In this document: in pieces, positions 1-8,392 of the stretch
Position numbering within the stretch: the stretch's first letter is position 1
How the letters are laid out: each line of letters opens with the position of its first letter
Assembly: GCF_000518225.1 (NCBI RefSeq)
Contig: NZ_KI912401.1
Span: forward strand, 187,313 to 251,312
Reading direction: 5' to 3'
DNA length: 64,000 nt
Source: Helicobacter pametensis ATCC 51478
Lineage (GTDB): Bacteria > Campylobacterota > Campylobacteria > Campylobacterales > Helicobacteraceae
Translations under genes and position numbers: made by a program
The notes under the pieces: generated by a model
Told to the model about the DNA's origin: nothing
What the model saw: only the letters and a program-made list of their open reading frames with translations
The model's database searches: none

Positions 1-1557
1 TTGCCCTCCGCTAAGCTTGATTCCTCCATCACCCACATGGGTTTCAATCCCATCATGCTCTTGGAGAAAATCATAAATTTTTGCAATTTTGCAAGCTTGA
101 ATAATCTTTTCCTCATCATATTCTGAAGCAAAAGCAATATTTTCTGCCACTGTTCCATCAAAAAGATAGATACTTTGTGGGATATAACCAAACTTCTTTC
201 TCCATGACTTGATATTGTCTTGAGTGAGTGGAGTATCATCCACAAGGATCTTTCCAGAATTTGGGACATAAAATCCTGAAATAATATCTACAAGGGTGCT
301 TTTGCCTGCTCCACTTGGACCTACAAAGGCAATTTTCTCCCCTTTTTTGATTGTGAGATTGAAGTCTGAAATGATTTTTTTATCTTCTTGATAGGCAAAA
401 TGAATGTCTTGTAATGTGATTTGTGAGTGGAAGTGGATGGGTTGATCTCCTTCGGCTCTGGGGATATTTTTGAGCTCTTCATAAACAAGCTCTATAGCCT
501 TTCCATTCATTTTCATTGAATTGTAATTATCTAAAATCTTCATAACAGAAGGTAGCACCTTGTAGAGAGCCAAAGCATACATCGAGATGATGGGCAAAAC
601 CGCACTTGCATCATCATATTTGTATAAAACATAAGCCACACTTGCAATCAAAATACAGAAACCAAGAGTTTCCAAAATATTTCGTGTCATTCCCATCAGG
701 GTTTGTGTCGTCACTTCAATCTTTGCACGATTGTAGCCTTGATCTAAGAAGGCTTGCTCAAGCTTTTCTTGAGAATCTTTGATTTTGATGATTTTGAAAT
801 TACCAAAAGTGCTTGAGAGAAGATTCAAAAATCCTCCCTCAACTTTGATTTTTTCTGCTCCTCTTTTGCCCAAACTCTTACTGATTGTTTTGGTAACTAA
901 AAAAATCTTGATTGTGAGCATGAGAGTTAGAACAAGAGTCATTTTCCAGCTCACTTTAAGGAGAATGATGTATAAACATCCAATTGTAAAAAATTCTGAA
1001 TATAGAAATAAAAATGAGCGAATAAACTGAGAGGTGCTCATCGCATCATTCAAAATATTTCTACGAACAAGATCAGAATTTTTATTGACAAAATCTACAT
1101 AGTTTGTGCGCAAAAGTTTTTGAAATAGGCGAAATGATGTGTCGTGATACTTTCTATATGCAAATAAATTGATCGAATAATCATAGAGAATCTTATAAAG
1201 AGAGCGAAAGATATAAAATGCAAGCAAAGCCCCGCTAAAAACAAACATAAATTGCTGAGTGCTAGAAAAATCAAAGAGATTGTAGATCATTGAGCCATAT
1301 TTGCTATTGATAAGCATAGAGGGATTGGAAGCAAAAGTGATGAAAGGCATAATAATCCCCACACCAATAGTTTCGATGAGAGAGAGCAAAATAGTCATAA
1401 AGAGCAAAATAATGAGTGAAACTTTGTCTTTGCGTGTTGTTAAGAATCTGAATTTTTCTAAATTGCTTGTTGTTGGTTTTTGTTCACTAGGTTCTGTTTC
1501 TGATCGTTTTTTTGTTTTGGTCTTTGAATTTGCTTGAGATTTATTGCTTGTCATCAT
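1..1557 (-). CDS. ABC-type lipid-linked oligosaccharide flippase, PglK/Wzk-like (partial, C-terminus missing)
   Basis: An ABC exporter half-transporter with fused membrane and ATPase parts; 519 codons lie in the window and the 3' end is cut off. After a polar N-terminal stretch of about 40 residues come several hydrophobic helices (about residues 48-330). The nucleotide-binding domain follows, with Walker A GPSGAGKS near residue 411; the window ends exactly at the LSGGQ signature. The opening of the membrane domain (SLIETIGVGIIMPFITFAS) and the GDGG..LSGGQ segment resemble Campylobacter PglK and H. pylori Wzk, which flip undecaprenyl-linked glycans to the periplasm. It is the last visible gene of a glycan operon. 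Two adjacent ATGs (1557 and 1554) are possible starts; both overlap the preceding acetyltransferase gene. The exporter fold is certain; the substrate is inferred. Confidence 0.85.
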   Translation of the reverse strand, partial: MMTSNKSQANSKTKTKKRSETEPSEQKPTTSNLEKFRFLTTRKDKVSLIILLFMTILLSLIETIGVGIIMPFITFASNPSMLINSKYGSMIYNLFDFSSTQQFMFVFSGALLAFYIFRSLYKILYDYSINLFAYRKYHDTSFRLFQKLLRTNYVDFVNKNSDLVRRNILNDAMSTSQFIRSFLFLYSEFFTIGCLYIILLKVSWKMTLVLTLMLTIKIFLVTKTISKSLGKRGAEKIKVEGGFLNLLSSTFGNFKIIKIKDSQEKLEQAFLDQGYNRAKIEVTTQTLMGMTRNILETLGFCILIASVAYVLYKYDDASAVLPIISMYALALYKVLPSVMKILDNYNSMKMNGKAIELVYEELKNIPRAEGDQPIHFHSQITLQDIHFAYQEDKKIISDFNLTIKKGEKIAFVGPSGAGKSTLVDIISGFYVPNSGKILVDDTPLTQDNIKSWRKKFGYIPQSIYLFDGTVAENIAFASEYDEEKIIQACKIAKIYDFLQEHDGIETHVGDGGIKLSGGQ

Positions 1558-2113
1558 CAATCTCCATAATTTCTCCATTGTTTTCTTGATACAAACTTGT
1601 ATCGTAACTATCTTTTGCAATTTTATTGTCAAAAAGCATTTTTTTGCCTCCTTTATCCACCCATCCAACTTGTCTTGCAGGATTCCCTACCATTAAAGCA
1701 AAGGGCTTGACATCTTTTGTGATGACGCTTCCTGCACCAATGAGAGCATATTTTCCGATTTTTACTCCACAGATAATCGTCGCATTTGCTCCAATTGAGC
1801 ATCCTTTCTCTAGTAATGTGGGTTTAAATTCATTTTTGCGATTGATAAAACTTCTAGGATTGATGACATTGGTAAAAACCACGCTTGGTCCAATAAAAAC
1901 TTCATCTTCACATATCACACCCTCATATACGCTGACATTGTTTTGGATTTTGACGCCATTGCCGATTTGGGCATTTGGGCCGATCATACAATTTTGTCCG
2001 ATATTGCAATTTTTACCAATCTTTGATCCTGATAAAATATGGCAAAAATGCCAAATCTTGCTTCCCTCACCGATAAAACAATCAGGATCGATAAAACTAC
2101 TGGGATGAATCAT
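1541..2113 (-). CDS. Left-handed beta-helix N-acetyltransferase, WbpD-like
   Basis: A 190-residue hexapeptide-repeat acetyltransferase. Repeats with I/V-G-x-x-x-x spacing run through about residues 10-155 (for example IGKNCNIGQNCMIGPNAQIG), and the C-terminal block GNPAR is typical of sugar O/N-acetyltransferases. The start IHPSSFIDPD and the overall length fit WbpD/WlbB, which acetylates the 3-amino group of UDP-2-acetamido-3-amino-2,3-dideoxyglucuronate. The neighbouring WbpB-like dehydrogenase, which starts the same branch, supports this. The start lies 1 nt after the WbpB-like stop, so the two are translated together. The aminotransferase (WbpE) and first dehydrogenase (WbpA) of the pathway are not in the window. 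The fold is certain, the exact substrate likely. Confidence 0.82.
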   Translation of the reverse strand: MIHPSSFIDPDCFIGEGSKIWHFCHILSGSKIGKNCNIGQNCMIGPNAQIGNGVKIQNNVSVYEGVICEDEVFIGPSVVFTNVINPRSFINRKNEFKPTLLEKGCSIGANATIICGVKIGKYALIGAGSVITKDVKPFALMVGNPARQVGWVDKGGKKMLFDNKIAKDSYDTSLYQENNGEIMEIDDDKQ

Positions 2114-2114
2114 C

Positions 2115-3059
2115 TTAAGCTTTCAAAAAAGAGTGCAAACAATCTCCACTCTTTGTCTTCATATGGCGGATTTTGTAAGTAAGATCTACTGAAGCTTTGG
2201 CTTCAATTGCTCTAAATCCCCCTCCGCTTAAAATGTCACGATAGCTCTCGGTATGAAGATCTGTGAATCCATCGCTAAATTCAAATTCATCTCCATCAAG
2301 TCTTAGGCTTCTAAAAGTCGGCTTTTGGGCAGCTTGGACTTCAGAGGGAAGGGTTTGTCTATCCACACTCAAAAACCACTTTACTCTTGCATGCTCAAGT
2401 TCAAGGTATCCTGCTTTTGTTTTGGGATTTGATAGATGCACCTCGGCTTCTTTGCATTCTCCAAAAATCCATTGCAACATATCAAAAAAATGCACCCCAA
2501 TATTGCTAGCAATCCCTCCACTCTTGCTCTCATCACCCTTCCAACTAGTGAAATACCACCTCCCGCGGCTTGTGATGTAGGTGAGCTCAAGTTCATAGAT
2601 TTTGTGAGGATTTTCTTTGAGTTCTTGCTGCACTTTTTCTCTTAGAGCAATGATCTTGGGATGAAGTCGGAGTTGTAAAATCGTATAGATATTTTTCTGA
2701 TATTCCCCCTCAAGTTCTAAGAGTGCATCAAGATTCCAAGGGGTTAGCACAAGAGGTTTTTCACAAATCGCATCAGCACCATTGCGCAGGGCTAGACGGA
2801 TATGGGCATCATGGAGATAGTTTGGAGAGCAGACACTTAGATGAGTGATACCTTCTTTTTGGCGTCTGAGCTTTTCGATGTGACGATCAAAGCGCTCAAA
2901 TTCTGTAAAAAAATGAGCTTCTGGAAAATAACTATCCATGATTCCCACACTATCATGAATATCTAGCGCACAGACTACCTCACCCCCATTTTCTTTGATC
3001 GCTTTTAAATGGCGAGGAGCAACAAACCCTCCAACTCCAGTGATTGCAAATTTCTTCAT
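2115..3059 (-). CDS. Gfo/Idh/MocA-family oxidoreductase, WbpB-like
   Basis: A 314-residue NAD-dependent sugar dehydrogenase. The N-terminus is a Rossmann fold (AITGVGGFVAPRHL, residues 5-18), and the family EKP motif is at residues 100-102 (CEKPLVLT). The GVGGFVAPRH sequence is characteristic of WbpB/WlbA, which oxidises UDP-N-acetylglucosaminuronate at C3 on the way to 2,3-diacetamido-glucuronate sugars. I chose the ATG at 3059 because GAAGGG sits just upstream and residues 1-15 of the longer frame lie inside fcl. It begins 1 nt after the fcl stop and is followed after 1 nt by the WbpD-like acetyltransferase. It would act in the cytoplasm, making a nucleotide sugar for LPS or another glycan. 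Confidence 0.83.
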   Translation of the reverse strand: MKKFAITGVGGFVAPRHLKAIKENGGEVVCALDIHDSVGIMDSYFPEAHFFTEFERFDRHIEKLRRQKEGITHLSVCSPNYLHDAHIRLALRNGADAICEKPLVLTPWNLDALLELEGEYQKNIYTILQLRLHPKIIALREKVQQELKENPHKIYELELTYITSRGRWYFTSWKGDESKSGGIASNIGVHFFDMLQWIFGECKEAEVHLSNPKTKAGYLELEHARVKWFLSVDRQTLPSEVQAAQKPTFRSLRLDGDEFEFSDGFTDLHTESYRDILSGGGFRAIEAKASVDLTYKIRHMKTKSGDCLHSFLKA

Positions 3060-3060
3060 T

Positions 3061-4089
3061 TTAAACCCTTCTTTGATAGCTTTGATAAACCTGTGTGATT
3101 CCATCTTTGAGATTGATTTTGGGCTTCCAGCCTAGGGCGTTGAGTTTTGAGCTATCAAGAAGTTTTTGCATCGTTCCATCAGGCTTGCTAGAATCAAAGA
3201 CAATCTCTCCTTCAAAGCCGATGATTTCACGGATCAAAGACGCTAAATCAACGATAGAAATATCTTCCCCATAGCCAATATTTAGATGCGTGTTTTTGAT
3301 CTCTTTTTGATTTTTGGTGAGATCTGTAAAATCAATATTTCGCATCACAAAAATACAGGCTTTAGCCATATCACTTGAGTGCAAGAATTCTCTTCTTGGC
3401 TTCCCGCTTCCCCATATCTCTACTTTATCTTTGAAGATTCCATATTGTGCTAAATCCCTAGGATCACCAAAATCTCGTTTGATTTCTTCTATTTTTCCTA
3501 ACGATAAGAGTTTGGCAAGATGAAATTTGCGCAATAGGGCAGGGAGGACATGGGAGTTTTGCAAATCAAAATTATCATTTTCTCCATAGAGGTTTGTGGG
3601 CATGACAGAGAGAAAATTTGTGCCATATTGGAGGTTGAAACTCTCGCACATCTTAAGTCCTGCAATTTTGGCAATCGCATAAGGTTCATTGGTGTATTCA
3701 AGCTCACTTGTGAGCAAAACATCTTCGCTCATAGGTTGAGGAGCGTTTTTTGGATAAATACAGCTTGAGCCTAGAAACAGAAGCTTTTTGACTTTGAATT
3801 GGTGGGCATTGTAGATGAGGGCATTTTGCATGGCAAGATTTTGATAGATAAAATCTGCTCGATAAGTATTGTTTGCCAAGATTCCCCCAACTTTTGCCGC
3901 ACAGAAAAAGACATATTCTGGTTTGTGAGATTTAAAAAATTCACCCACTTTTGCAAAATCACACAAATCAAGTTGGGCATGGGTTTTGGTGATCAGATTT
4001 GTATAGCCTTGAGATTGCAATTCTTTTAAAATTGCAGAGCCCACAAGTCCGCGATGCCCAGCAATAAAGATCTTAGAATCTTTTTGCAT
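3061..4089 (-). CDS. fcl: GDP-L-fucose synthase
   Basis: A 342-residue extended short-chain dehydrogenase that converts GDP-4-keto-6-deoxymannose to GDP-L-fucose (3,5-epimerase and 4-reductase). It shows the NADP-binding GHRGLVGS (residues 11-18), SSCIYP (108-113) with the catalytic Ser/Cys, and the YAIAK catalytic Tyr-Lys pair (137-141). This family also has the conserved PTNLYGENDNFD block. The ATG at 4089 is preceded by a perfect AAGGAG 7 nt upstream; a TTG or ATG-like start six codons earlier would overlap gmd. It follows gmd by 10 nt, and together they make the GDP-fucose used by the nearby fucosyltransferase. In H. pylori the orthologue is also next to gmd (HP0044/HP0045). Confidence 0.95.
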   Translation of the reverse strand: MQKDSKIFIAGHRGLVGSAILKELQSQGYTNLITKTHAQLDLCDFAKVGEFFKSHKPEYVFFCAAKVGGILANNTYRADFIYQNLAMQNALIYNAHQFKVKKLLFLGSSCIYPKNAPQPMSEDVLLTSELEYTNEPYAIAKIAGLKMCESFNLQYGTNFLSVMPTNLYGENDNFDLQNSHVLPALLRKFHLAKLLSLGKIEEIKRDFGDPRDLAQYGIFKDKVEIWGSGKPRREFLHSSDMAKACIFVMRNIDFTDLTKNQKEIKNTHLNIGYGEDISIVDLASLIREIIGFEGEIVFDSSKPDGTMQKLLDSSKLNALGWKPKINLKDGITQVYQSYQRRV

Positions 4090-4099
4090 GACTTGCTCC

Positions 4100-5212
4100 T
4101 TACTCAAAATATCTCATAATCTTGTGTCCGCCCTGTTGCAAATAACGATCTTTTTTCATCAAAGCCAAATCAGACTTCATCATATCCTCAACAAGCATTT
4201 TGAGATCATATTGGGGTTCCCAGCCTAGCTCTTTTTTGGCTTTGCTTGGATCTCCTAGCAAGAAATCTACTTCTGTTGGGCGGAAATACTTGGGAGAAAC
4301 TGCTATGACCTCTTGACCTATTTGGAGGTTAAACTCAGGATTGGAGCAAGAGGCGATATAGCCTTTTTCATCCACACCTTCACCCCTAAATTCAATCTCA
4401 ATTCCCAAATAACCAAAAGCCATTTTGACAAAATCACGCACCTCTGTTGTGATTCCTGTGGCGATGCAAAAGTCTTGAGGTTTATCTTGTTGCAAAATAA
4501 GCCACATTGCCCTTACATAGTCTTTGGCATGACCCCAATCTCGCTTGGCTGAGAGATTCCCAAGATAGAGCTTATCTTGCAATCCTAGAGCGATTTTGCT
4601 CACAGCTCTTGTGATTTTTCGTGTCACAAATGTCTCTCCGCGGATTGGACTTTCGTGGTTGAACAAAATTCCATTGCAGGCAAACATCCCATAAGCTTCG
4701 CGATAATTGATTGTGATCCAATAGGCATAGAGTTTGGCACATGCATAGGGAGAACGAGGATAAAAAGGAGTTTTTTCACTTTGTGGAATCTCTTGGACAA
4801 GTCCATAGAGTTCGCTTGTGGAAGCTTGATAGATTTTGCTTTTTTTCTCCAATCCAAGGATTCTGAGAGCTTCTAGCAATCTCAAAGTCCCGATTCCATC
4901 GGCATTAGCTACATATTCAGGCTCTTCAAAGCTTACAGCCACATGACTCATGGCAGCAAGATTGTAGATTTCATCAGGTTGCACCTCTTGGACGATTCTG
5001 ATCAGGTTTGTGCTATCTGTTAGATCCCCATGGTGAAGATGAAAATGCACATGGCTTTCGTGGGGATCTTGATAGAGATGATCGATGCGATCAGTGTTAA
5101 AAAGTGAGCTGCGACGCTTGATCCCATGGACTTCATAACCCTTTTGAAGTAGGAATTCAGCCAAATATGCGCCATCTTGACCCGTGATTCCTGTAATGAG
5201 TGCTTTTTTCAT
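4100..5212 (-). CDS. gmd: GDP-mannose 4,6-dehydratase
   Basis: 370 residues, full length for the family. It converts GDP-D-mannose to GDP-4-keto-6-deoxy-D-mannose, the first committed step to GDP-L-fucose. The N-terminus [20 protein letters not shown] contains the GxxGxxG dinucleotide site. [11 protein letters not shown] and YACAK supply the catalytic Thr/Ser-Glu and Tyr-Lys residues, and [16 protein letters not shown] is a gmd hallmark. An AAGGAG lies 5-6 nt before the ATG. Its first 56 nt overlap the 3' end of the fucosyltransferase gene in another frame, which is long for this operon. The substrate comes from ManC in the same operon. Confidence 0.96.
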   Translation of the reverse strand: MKKALITGITGQDGAYLAEFLLQKGYEVHGIKRRSSLFNTDRIDHLYQDPHESHVHFHLHHGDLTDSTNLIRIVQEVQPDEIYNLAAMSHVAVSFEEPEYVANADGIGTLRLLEALRILGLEKKSKIYQASTSELYGLVQEIPQSEKTPFYPRSPYACAKLYAYWITINYREAYGMFACNGILFNHESPIRGETFVTRKITRAVSKIALGLQDKLYLGNLSAKRDWGHAKDYVRAMWLILQQDKPQDFCIATGITTEVRDFVKMAFGYLGIEIEFRGEGVDEKGYIASCSNPEFNLQIGQEVIAVSPKYFRPTEVDFLLGDPSKAKKELGWEPQYDLKMLVEDMMKSDLALMKKDRYLQQGGHKIMRYFE

Positions 5213-6176
5213 ATTTTCTCCTTGATGTGAAATTGATTTTTTGCAATAAAGGTGATGTGAAATTTACTGGATCATGAACCCTCTTTCTATACCAATAACT
5301 TAGATTATTTTGCCTTCTGCTGGCTTTGGAGATAGGCTGAGTAAAAATATGATCAAAAAACTTTTCAAGTTTTTGCTCATAAGTTTGCTGAAGATCATCG
5401 ATCAAAAAGGCTTTTTCTTGCAAAACTTTTAGATAAGCCTGTGGATTAGAATCTAGATAGAGAATGTATTGGATTGCTTCATCCATTGAAGAAAAATTGG
5501 AGAGATTGATGAGGGCTTTTGGATTGATCCATTGATCAATTTCTGAATCCCCCCAATAGATAGGGATGGTTTTGGCACAGAAAGCTTGGATCAGTTTTTC
5601 TGTGCAGTAATGAGGAGAGGAGGTATTTTCAAAAGCAATATTAAATTTATAAGAAGAGATAAAGGTATGCTTGTCTGCAATGATTCTCCCAATATTGTTT
5701 TTAAATCTCCCTCCACTGGCAACAAACTTATATGCGCTTAAAGCATCGAAAAATTTTTCTCGAATCGGATGTGCATACTTGTTACTTACAACAAAACTAC
5801 AAAATTCTCTCTTGCTAAGATCATATGTGATATTTTGATGTTTGCTTTGTACAAGTTGAATGATGGGCTGCTGTTTGTGGGTGTATAAAAAAGGCAAAGG
5901 AAAGCGTAAGTAGCGATCAGCAAATGTAAGATCACAAAATCCCAGTGCATAATCATAGAGATTGAAGTCAGGAATCACATCTTCACCTGTGAAGAAAATC
6001 TTGATGCAATCATACTGAAAATGCTCTTCTCCAAATAGAGAGCACAGAAGGTAGTCAGGCTCCTCGCTTTGGATGATATTGTATTTCCTAGAAAGAAACT
6101 TGATGAAATAATTGCCATAGAAATCATGATTCCACCAATCAGTCATCTTGAGCTTAATCGTTGGTTTGATTTTCAT
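5157..6176 (-). CDS. GT10-family fucosyltransferase (alpha-1,3/1,4-fucosyltransferase type)
   Basis: A 339-residue glycosyltransferase family 10 protein. The donor-binding signature is clear: [18 protein letters not shown] followed by PIYWGD, with the [10 protein letters not shown] block before it. These match H. pylori FutA/FutB, which add fucose from GDP-fucose to GlcNAc in Lewis-type O-antigens. The C-terminal heptad repeats and poly-C tract of H. pylori futA are absent; the tail is instead a short basic segment. The last 56 nt overlap gmd. The start overlaps ligE by 23 nt and has GGGAA upstream. It probably acts at the inner face of the inner membrane. The family is certain; the linkage and acceptor cannot be read from sequence. 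Confidence 0.9.
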   Translation of the reverse strand: MKIKPTIKLKMTDWWNHDFYGNYFIKFLSRKYNIIQSEEPDYLLCSLFGEEHFQYDCIKIFFTGEDVIPDFNLYDYALGFCDLTFADRYLRFPLPFLYTHKQQPIIQLVQSKHQNITYDLSKREFCSFVVSNKYAHPIREKFFDALSAYKFVASGGRFKNNIGRIIADKHTFISSYKFNIAFENTSSPHYCTEKLIQAFCAKTIPIYWGDSEIDQWINPKALINLSNFSSMDEAIQYILYLDSNPQAYLKVLQEKAFLIDDLQQTYEQKLEKFFDHIFTQPISKASRRQNNLSYWYRKRVHDPVNFTSPLLQKINFTSRRKYEKSTHYRNHGSRWRIFG

Positions 6177-7035
6177 TTTTTCCCTTGTTTGAGAAATGGG
6201 TTGAGAAATCAGAATCGCTTCGGATTCTTAAAAAAGTCGGAAATCTTGGATTGCCCTTATTGGTGTGTCCAAAAAATTTGTAAGTGATGATTGTACCAAT
6301 TGAGGGAGGATTTTTGCGAAAATTCTCATCCATACCACTTCCGATTTTGATGATTTTCTCTCCATCTTGGCACAAAAATGATCCCACCATTCCCTCAAAT
6401 TTTCCCTTTCCTTGAATGAAGCGCGTGATTTTGCACTCCCTGTCTTGATAGGTTTTGCATTTCATTGCTTGTTTGTTGCGTCCGGTATAGTAGGGAGCGC
6501 TTTTGTCTCTGATCACGATCCCTTCTCCATTTTCTTGGATGATTTGCTTGAGAATGGAGGCAAGGGGAGAAATGAGGGGAGAGTGGGGGATGATTGAGAT
6601 AAAGGGTGCGTAATGATTGGCTAGATAGTCTTGGAGGACACTCAAACGCTGGATGAGATCCCCTTGTTGATGAGGCACTTCAAAGATATGGAATCTGAGA
6701 TTTTTCCACTCCATTGAGCGATTTTTATTTTTGATGATTGAGACAATGTTTTCAAAATCCCCTCTCTTACTCCACAGCTCTCCATCAATGGCAAAGGGAG
6801 GGAAGTTTTGGGTAAAAAATGCGGGAGGATTGAGTTTTTTTCCACTGCGTGTATAGAGGGCTTTTCCATCCCAATATGCTCGCACACCATCAAGTTTCTC
6901 GCTCCAGAGATATTGATGAGGATTTTGTGCGATCAATGCTTCATCACAGGGCGCAAGCAAGAGAAGCTCTCTACCTGCTAGAAATCCAAATACAAAATAA
7001 AGGCAGAAAAAAATCTTAAGCACGATGAAAATCAT
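6154..7035 (-). CDS. Periplasmic ATP-dependent DNA ligase (LigE-like)
   Basis: A minimal ATP-dependent DNA ligase of 293 residues with an N-terminal hydrophobic signal segment (IFIVLKIFFCLYFVFGF). The nucleotidyltransferase motif I is SEKLDGVRAYWDG, whose Lys (about residue 47) would be adenylated. Motif III (DGELW), motif IV (EGIVIRDK) and a motif V lysine (MKCK) follow, with a short C-terminal OB domain. This matches the exported LigE ligases of competent and host-associated proteobacteria such as Campylobacter. The start is uncertain: TTG 7041, ATG 7035 or GTG 7023 are all possible. It overlaps manC by about 20 nt and the fucosyltransferase by 23 nt, an unexpected place for a DNA ligase. 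Confidence 0.85.
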   Translation of the reverse strand: MIFIVLKIFFCLYFVFGFLAGRELLLLAPCDEALIAQNPHQYLWSEKLDGVRAYWDGKALYTRSGKKLNPPAFFTQNFPPFAIDGELWSKRGDFENIVSIIKNKNRSMEWKNLRFHIFEVPHQQGDLIQRLSVLQDYLANHYAPFISIIPHSPLISPLASILKQIIQENGEGIVIRDKSAPYYTGRNKQAMKCKTYQDRECKITRFIQGKGKFEGMVGSFLCQDGEKIIKIGSGMDENFRKNPPSIGTIITYKFFGHTNKGNPRFPTFLRIRSDSDFSTHFSNKGKNENQTND

Positions 7036-8392
7036 CCTCAAGTCTTATGATGTCATCTTCTCCGACATATTCTCCCACTTGCACCTCAATCATGACAAGA
7101 TCGAGTTTGCCTTGATTGCTAAGACGATGAGGCATGCCCATAGGGATATAGGTTGATTCATTGCTTTGAAGGAAGATTTCTTTCTCCCCAATTTGCACAT
7201 AGGCTGATCCACTGATGACGATCCAGTGCTCATTGCGGTGAAAATGCTTTTGGAGACTTAAGCGCTTTTGGGGCTTGACGATGATTTTTTTGATCTTGTA
7301 GAATTGCCCCTCTTCCAAAACTTCATAACTCCCCCATGGGCGATAGACTAATGAATGAGTGTTTAAAATCTCTTTGCCTTCAAGTTTTTGAACAATCTCT
7401 TTGACTTCTTGGGTGCGGCCTTTTTGTGAGATGAGCAATGCATCTTTGGTCTCAATAATGGCTAGAGAATTGATTCCAATTAGAGCAGTGGGTTTGGAGG
7501 CTAAGATGAAATTATCTTTAGAATCTTTGCAAGTGAGCTCTTGAGAGGAGCTATTGCCATTTTGATCGCATTCAAACTCTGTAAGCAAACTATCAAAGCT
7601 CCCCACATCATTCCAAGCAAAAGTGCTGGCAACCATAGCGATTTTTTGAGTTTTTTCCATCAGGGCATAATCGATGCTGATTTTTGGGATCTCTTCCATT
7701 CCTTTGAGCCAAATGAAATTGTGTTCTTTATTTGATTGAGCAAGAATCTTTTGGCTTTTTTCTAGCAATTCTTGGGCATGGATTTGGCACTCTGCAAGAA
7801 AAGTTTGAACCTCAAAGCAAAACATTCCACTATTCCAATAATACTCTCCACTTCTAAGAAATTCTTCTGCCTTGTGTTGATCGGGTTTTTCATGGAAGCC
7901 AAGGACAGAGGAGTTTTTAGAGTGGATATAGCCATAGCCTGTGTGAGCAGAAGAGGGTGAGATACCAAATGTGATGATTTTTCCCTCTTGTGCTTTATAA
8001 ATCGCCTCTTTGACATTCATAGCAAAAGCCTCAAAATCACCGATCAAATGATCGCTTGGAAGAGCCAAAATGATATCTTTAGCGCTAGCTGATAATGCAC
8101 CCAAAATCAATGCCGCAGCACTATCTCTTGGAGAATCCTCAAGCAAAAATGTCTCTACTTTTCCATATGTTTGACTTTGTTCTTGTGCTAGGAAGTAGTG
8201 ATTGATATTGGTGATGACTTCGACTTGCCCCTCTATTTGAAGAGATTCCAAAAGCTCAAAAGAGCGCTTGAGTGTTTTTTGAAAGAGAGTTTCATCAGGA
8301 AAAAGAGGAGCAAATTGCTTAGGAAGCATAGTTCTTGAGAGTGGCCAAAGTCTCGTGCCAGATCCCCCGCATAAAATCAAGATTTTAATCAT
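7016..8392 (-). CDS. manC: Mannose-1-phosphate guanylyltransferase / mannose-6-phosphate isomerase
   Basis: A 458-residue bifunctional ManC/AlgA-type enzyme that makes GDP-mannose and can isomerise fructose-6-P to mannose-6-P. The N-terminal nucleotidyltransferase begins with LCGGSGTRLWPLSR and PKQF, the pyrophosphorylase signature, and has the FHEKPD metal/sugar-binding block. The C-terminal cupin (about residues 340-450) contains RPWGSYE and QKHFHRNEHWIVISG with metal-binding His and Glu residues. An AAGGAG lies 8 nt before the ATG. The start codon is shared with the stop region of the phase-variable fkbM gene, so it is probably translationally coupled. It feeds gmd and fcl downstream; its H. 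pylori counterpart is HP0043. Confidence 0.95.
   Translation of the reverse strand: MIKILILCGGSGTRLWPLSRTMLPKQFAPLFPDETLFQKTLKRSFELLESLQIEGQVEVITNINHYFLAQEQSQTYGKVETFLLEDSPRDSAAALILGALSASAKDIILALPSDHLIGDFEAFAMNVKEAIYKAQEGKIITFGISPSSAHTGYGYIHSKNSSVLGFHEKPDQHKAEEFLRSGEYYWNSGMFCFEVQTFLAECQIHAQELLEKSQKILAQSNKEHNFIWLKGMEEIPKISIDYALMEKTQKIAMVASTFAWNDVGSFDSLLTEFECDQNGNSSSQELTCKDSKDNFILASKPTALIGINSLAIIETKDALLISQKGRTQEVKEIVQKLEGKEILNTHSLVYRPWGSYEVLEEGQFYKIKKIIVKPQKRLSLQKHFHRNEHWIVISGSAYVQIGEKEIFLQSNESTYIPMGMPHRLSNQGKLDLVMIEVQVGEYVGEDDIIRLEDDFHRA

Noticed and set aside
1626..2108. Long plus-strand open frame opposite the WbpD-like gene
   Set aside because: It is rich in Pro and Phe in the pattern of an antisense frame of a hexapeptide-repeat gene and has no ribosome site. 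Similar antisense frames elsewhere (29103-29822, 52106-52729, 27520-28032) were dropped for the same reason.
5157..6176. Phase variation of the fucosyltransferase as in H. pylori futA
   Set aside because: No poly-C tract, TAA-rich slippery site or heptad repeats are present in this gene.
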